Positions 61,159-64,000 of a stretch of 64,000 nucleotides of DNA are shown piece after piece. The stretch lies in the NCBI GenBank assembly GCA_016839555.1, contig JAEOUA010000012.1, forward strand, positions 62,001 to 126,000, written 5' to 3'. The translations under genes were made by a program, and so were the position numbers. Below the pieces are notes generated by a model. The model searched no databases and was not told the DNA's origin. It saw only the letters and a list, made by a program, of their open reading frames with translations. The first letter of the stretch is position 1, and each line of letters starts with the position of its first letter. The stretch is from Promethearchaeota archaeon (GTDB taxonomy: Archaea > Asgardarchaeota > Lokiarchaeia > Sigyniarchaeales > SOKP01).

Positions 61159-63357
61159 ATGGGAAGTGAAACTAAAGGTAAAAGTGACAATAAGAGCGAA
61201 ACTGAAGAAGAAATACCAGAGTTCTATAATGATGAATTAATAAAGAAAAATATTATTCTATATCGACAATATCAGGAAAATATTGTAAAAAAATGCCGAA
61301 ACAAAAACTCTTTAGTAGTTCTTCCAACCGGCTTAGGGAAAACAATAATAGGGATAGTATTAATCGCAAAAAGGTTAAAGAAATATAAAACTCACGGAAA
61401 AGTTCTAATAGTAGCTCCGACACGGCCTTTAGTAGCACAGCACTTTTCAAGCTGTGAAAAATTTTTAAATATCCAAAAAGAAAACATTCAATTGCTTACG
61501 GGGAGAATTTCCCCCGAAAAACGAATTGTTCATTTTAATAAAGCGAGAATCATTATTTCAACACCTCAAGTAATAAAAAATGATGTGATGAGAGGGCGTT
61601 ATAGCTTAAATGAAGTGATTTTAACTATTTTTGATGAAGCTCATAGAACTAGGGGAAATTATGCGTATAATTTTCTCTCAAAGGAATATATGGAAAAATG
61701 TAGTGATCCATTAATTCTCGGACTCACGGCTTCTCCTGGAAAGAATTATGAAACCATCCAGGAATTATGTGATAATCTCTATATTGAAAATGTAGTATTT
61801 AAAACATATGATGATAAAGATGTGGAAAGTTATGTCCATAATATAGATATTTTTCTGGAAAAAGTGGAACTTCCCATTAAAATATTAGAAATAAGTCAAA
61901 TTATGGATGATCTTTTTCAAACCTATTTAAGATTCTTTATAGAGCGTGAGTTAATAAATCCCTATAAAACTTATTATTCGAAAGTCGATTTTTTGCATAT
62001 TGCTCAAGATTTAACTTTTTCTTTAAAATATGAGGATTTATTTACAAATGAAGCATGTAAAGAAGAGTTTTTTCAAGAACTACATTTTCATGACCCCCCG
62101 TTAATTACTATTGTTAGAAATAATGAATTAAACATTCATTCTATTTTTTCTTATTGTTCCAGTTGTATCTCCCTTCTACATGCGAAAGAACTATTAGAAA
62201 CCCAGCATATAAGTCTTTTTCAAACATTCTTAAAGAAATTACAATTCAAAGCAGAACATGATAATTTATCTGCTAAAAGAATCATTAATTCAGACCATTT
62301 TAAATTAATTAATTCCCTTATTGAGAAAGAAAATATGCTGGAATTAGATCATCCGAAAATTAATAAACTTCTTAATATAATTAGAGAAGAAATAAAAGAA
62401 TTTCGGAATAATAAAATTCTTGTTTTTACCCAATATCGAGAAATGGCAGATATTTTAAAAAAAGTAATTAACGAAGAATTTGAGAAAAAACTTATTGCTG
62501 AAAAATTCATAGGTCAATCGACGACAATTAATGAACAAGGCTTTTCTCAGAATCAGCAGATTGAAATTCTGAAAGATTTTAGAGAAGATAAAATCAATAT
62601 CTTAGCAGCAACAAGCGTCGCAGAAGAGGGATTAGATATTCCAAATGTAGATGCCATTATTTTTTATGAACCAGTAGCCTCTGAAATTAGGCATATTCAG
62701 AGAAGAGGAAGAACAGGACGGCAATCTCCAGGACGATGCTATATTCTAATAGCCAAAAATAGTTTGGATGTCCCTTTTTTTAAGGTTGCAAACAAAAAAG
62801 AGGATGCCATGAACGCTACTTTAATAGATTCTTCCCAATTAGATTTGGCTAATAATATAAATCGACAAGATATATGTTTCCCACTTAAAAAGGGAGCAAA
62901 AAAAGAATTTGAAATTATTAAAAATTATAGATCAAGAAGAAAAAAGGAAAAAGAATTATTAGCGAATCGCTCTATAGAAAAAATTATCGATAATATTGAT
63001 AAATTTTCCGAAAGTAAGAAATATAATAATTATAAGAACCATGGAATCACTTTTATTACTGATCTCATGCCATTAAATAAAAATAAATTAAAAACTAAGA
63101 TTATGAAAATGAAAAAGAATAATTCTCAAGAGAATAAGCCAAAAAAACAATATCTAAATCATAATGTAAAAACAATCATTAAATTGGTAGATACTTATAG
63201 TAAAAATGGAAAAATATCTTTTAATAAATTAAAGGAACTTGCCGAATTTGAGGATATTGTAGACAAGAAATTTTATATACATTTTAATCGAGCATGCTAT
63301 TTACATTATATTAAAAAAGAGGGAGAATTTGTGTATTTTTTAAAGTATTATGAATGA
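61159..63357 (+). CDS. Hef/FANCM-like superfamily 2 helicase lacking a nuclease domain
   Basis: 732 residues. Motif I LPTGLGKTIIGIVL (about 52-65), Ia VAPTRPLVAQHF, II FDEAHRTRGNYAY (DEAH), III GLTASPG, a long thumb-like insertion (about 210-390), and motifs V/VI TSVAEEGLDIPN and RHIQRRGRTGRQSPGR. It corresponds to the helicase half of archaeal Hef/FANCM, which remodels stalled forks. The XPF-type nuclease motif (ERK) and the tandem HhH are not found; instead the C-terminus (about 560-732) is Lys/Asn-rich with a final helical unit. Either the nuclease is a separate gene or this is a FANCM-like remodeller. Confidence 0.85.
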   Translation: MGSETKGKSDNKSETEEEIPEFYNDELIKKNIILYRQYQENIVKKCRNKNSLVVLPTGLGKTIIGIVLIAKRLKKYKTHGKVLIVAPTRPLVAQHFSSCEKFLNIQKENIQLLTGRISPEKRIVHFNKARIIISTPQVIKNDVMRGRYSLNEVILTIFDEAHRTRGNYAYNFLSKEYMEKCSDPLILGLTASPGKNYETIQELCDNLYIENVVFKTYDDKDVESYVHNIDIFLEKVELPIKILEISQIMDDLFQTYLRFFIERELINPYKTYYSKVDFLHIAQDLTFSLKYEDLFTNEACKEEFFQELHFHDPPLITIVRNNELNIHSIFSYCSSCISLLHAKELLETQHISLFQTFLKKLQFKAEHDNLSAKRIINSDHFKLINSLIEKENMLELDHPKINKLLNIIREEIKEFRNNKILVFTQYREMADILKKVINEEFEKKLIAEKFIGQSTTINEQGFSQNQQIEILKDFREDKINILAATSVAEEGLDIPNVDAIIFYEPVASEIRHIQRRGRTGRQSPGRCYILIAKNSLDVPFFKVANKKEDAMNATLIDSSQLDLANNINRQDICFPLKKGAKKEFEIIKNYRSRRKKEKELLANRSIEKIIDNIDKFSESKKYNNYKNHGITFITDLMPLNKNKLKTKIMKMKKNNSQENKPKKQYLNHNVKTIIKLVDTYSKNGKISFNKLKELAEFEDIVDKKFYIHFNRACYLHYIKKEGEFVYFLKYYE

Positions 63358-63405
63358 TTTTTGTGAAAATATAGGAAAAAAGATAATTAATTTATAAAAA
63401 ACCTC

Positions 63406-64000
63406 TTATACTTCGTCTTTTTTCCTCCAAATAAGCAAATATATTATTCCCGTGATGATTAACCCAGGTATTATTAAACTCCATGGATTCCAATTGGTAA
63501 CGCGTAATAAATAGAAGGACAAAGTTAAGAAGCTTGCAAAAAATGCGATAATGGGATAATAATGTTTAGTAATATTTTTCAATCGATTTAGGAAACGATA
63601 GACCTTATAGTTCATAGATTTGATTACTTTTAGCTCATCCTCATCAAGCTTATCTAAGATTTCTGGGCTTTCATAATATATATTAAGTCTGGGATCATAT
63701 TTGCCTGGCAATTCTCCTGAACTTATTAAGGTAAGAAGATGATCTTGAATATTCTGTTTTTTAATCTTCAATTCCTTTTTAATGAACCCAATAGTAAGAA
63801 ATTCATTTGCCACCGCTTTAATTGCCATTTGAATGAAGCTTTTTAAAATCTCACTTTCCAGAGATTTTGATTTTTCACATAACACTACTTTGAATTCATT
63901 AATATATTTAGAGAAATCGATTAAAATATGCTTGTTTTTAGTTTCAAAATCTTTGGCTTGTTTATTGAATTCTCTTATTATTTTTCTTAACTGGGCATTA
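63406..64000 (-). CDS. Partial coiled-coil / winged-helix membrane protein
   Basis: The reverse frame stays open through the right edge of the window, so the true start lies outside; the GTG at 63885 is internal. The visible part has a charged coiled-coil (about 40 residues from NAQLRKIIREFNKQAKDFET), then a winged-helix-like region (FIKKELKIKKQNIQDHLLTL with wing LPGKYDPRLNIYYES), and a C-terminal pair of membrane helices (YYPIIAFFASFLTLSFYLLRV; SLIIPGLIITGIIYLLIW, quoted in part) with a short charged tail. Unknown family. A regulator tethered to the membrane is possible. Confidence 0.6.
   Translation of the reverse strand, partial: NAQLRKIIREFNKQAKDFETKNKHILIDFSKYINEFKVVLCEKSKSLESEILKSFIQMAIKAVANEFLTIGFIKKELKIKKQNIQDHLLTLISSGELPGKYDPRLNIYYESPEILDKLDEDELKVIKSMNYKVYRFLNRLKNITKHYYPIIAFFASFLTLSFYLLRVTNWNPWSLIIPGLIITGIIYLLIWRKKDEV

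Noticed and set aside
63406..63885. Complete 159-residue gene starting at GTG 63885
   Set aside because: The frame stays open upstream to the end of the window, so the gene is partial.
1..64000. CRISPR array
   Set aside because: Searched because of the CARF gene; no regularly spaced identical repeats were seen.
1..64000. Box C/D guide RNA genes
   Set aside because: Expected from fibrillarin and Nop5, but no convincing C-D-C'-D' set could be found by eye in the gaps.

Overview
The window comes from an AT-rich archaeal chromosome, most likely an Asgard archaeon, perhaps Loki-like (inference from gene content; no marker tree could be run). The archaeal markers are TFB, a histone, fibrillarin and Nop5, the exosome, SBDS, KEOPS subunits, GatDE, Elp3, SRP19, archaeal AdoMet synthetase and a 20S proteasome. 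Features that point to Asgard are AN1 zinc fingers fused to intramembrane-peptidase folds, a profilin-like protein, two JAMM-domain proteins and many intron-bearing tRNAs.

Layout. 0-5.7 kb: a partial Sm-like gene, HypB, an AN1-rhomboid pseudoprotease beside an AN1-S2P metalloprotease, small zinc-ribbon proteins and AdoMet synthetase. 5.8-12.4 kb: a lone CARF-HTH protein, a COG1395-type regulator, RNase HII (interrupted by a 28-nt insertion that looks like a bulge-helix-bulge intron), the C/D-box RNP proteins fibrillarin and Nop5, and PyrD-PyrK. 12.5-24.6 kb: Elp3, two tandem paralogues of an unknown family, GatE-GatD, ribosomal protein L2, a radical-SAM SPASM enzyme, TFB and an unusual response regulator. 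24.6-28.1 kb: a membrane protein, four tRNAs (all with introns, three at unusual places), a JAMM protein and a DUF2110 protein.

28.2-40.3 kb: a profilin-like gene, then the conserved archaeal proteasome-exosome superoperon (psmA, SBDS, rrp4, rrp41, rrp42, then rpl37ae, pcc1, pfdB). It is split by two reverse-strand genes, a DUF7064-like protein and a rifampicin-phosphotransferase-like dikinase. psmA seems to start at an ATT codon. 40.4-45.3 kb: an ECF transporter core (A1-A2-T), the KEOPS subunit Cgi121, a flavodoxin, a Tan1-like THUMP protein and Sua5/YrdC, so three t6A-pathway genes lie within 7 kb.

45.4-53.4 kb: the four-subunit 2-oxoacid:ferredoxin oxidoreductase, a possible 34-residue membrane peptide, ZPR1, a sugar epimerase, a predicted PPi-type phosphofructokinase and an acyl-CoA dehydrogenase. 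53.6-64 kb: tRNA-Pro, SRP19, HypA, S8e, the proteasome beta subunit, a JAMM metalloprotease, a DUF4443 protein, a histone, a metallo-beta-lactamase protein, a GPH-type transporter, a nuclease-less Hef/FANCM-like helicase and a partial coiled-coil membrane protein.

Together the genes suggest an anaerobe with ferredoxin-based 2-oxoacid metabolism and nickel hydrogenase maturation, and a protein-quality-control set (proteasome, two JAMM proteins, AN1 membrane proteins) that resembles parts of eukaryotic ubiquitin and ERAD systems. No CRISPR array, rRNA or intact insertion sequence was seen. All function calls are read from motifs and family knowledge; no database search was possible.
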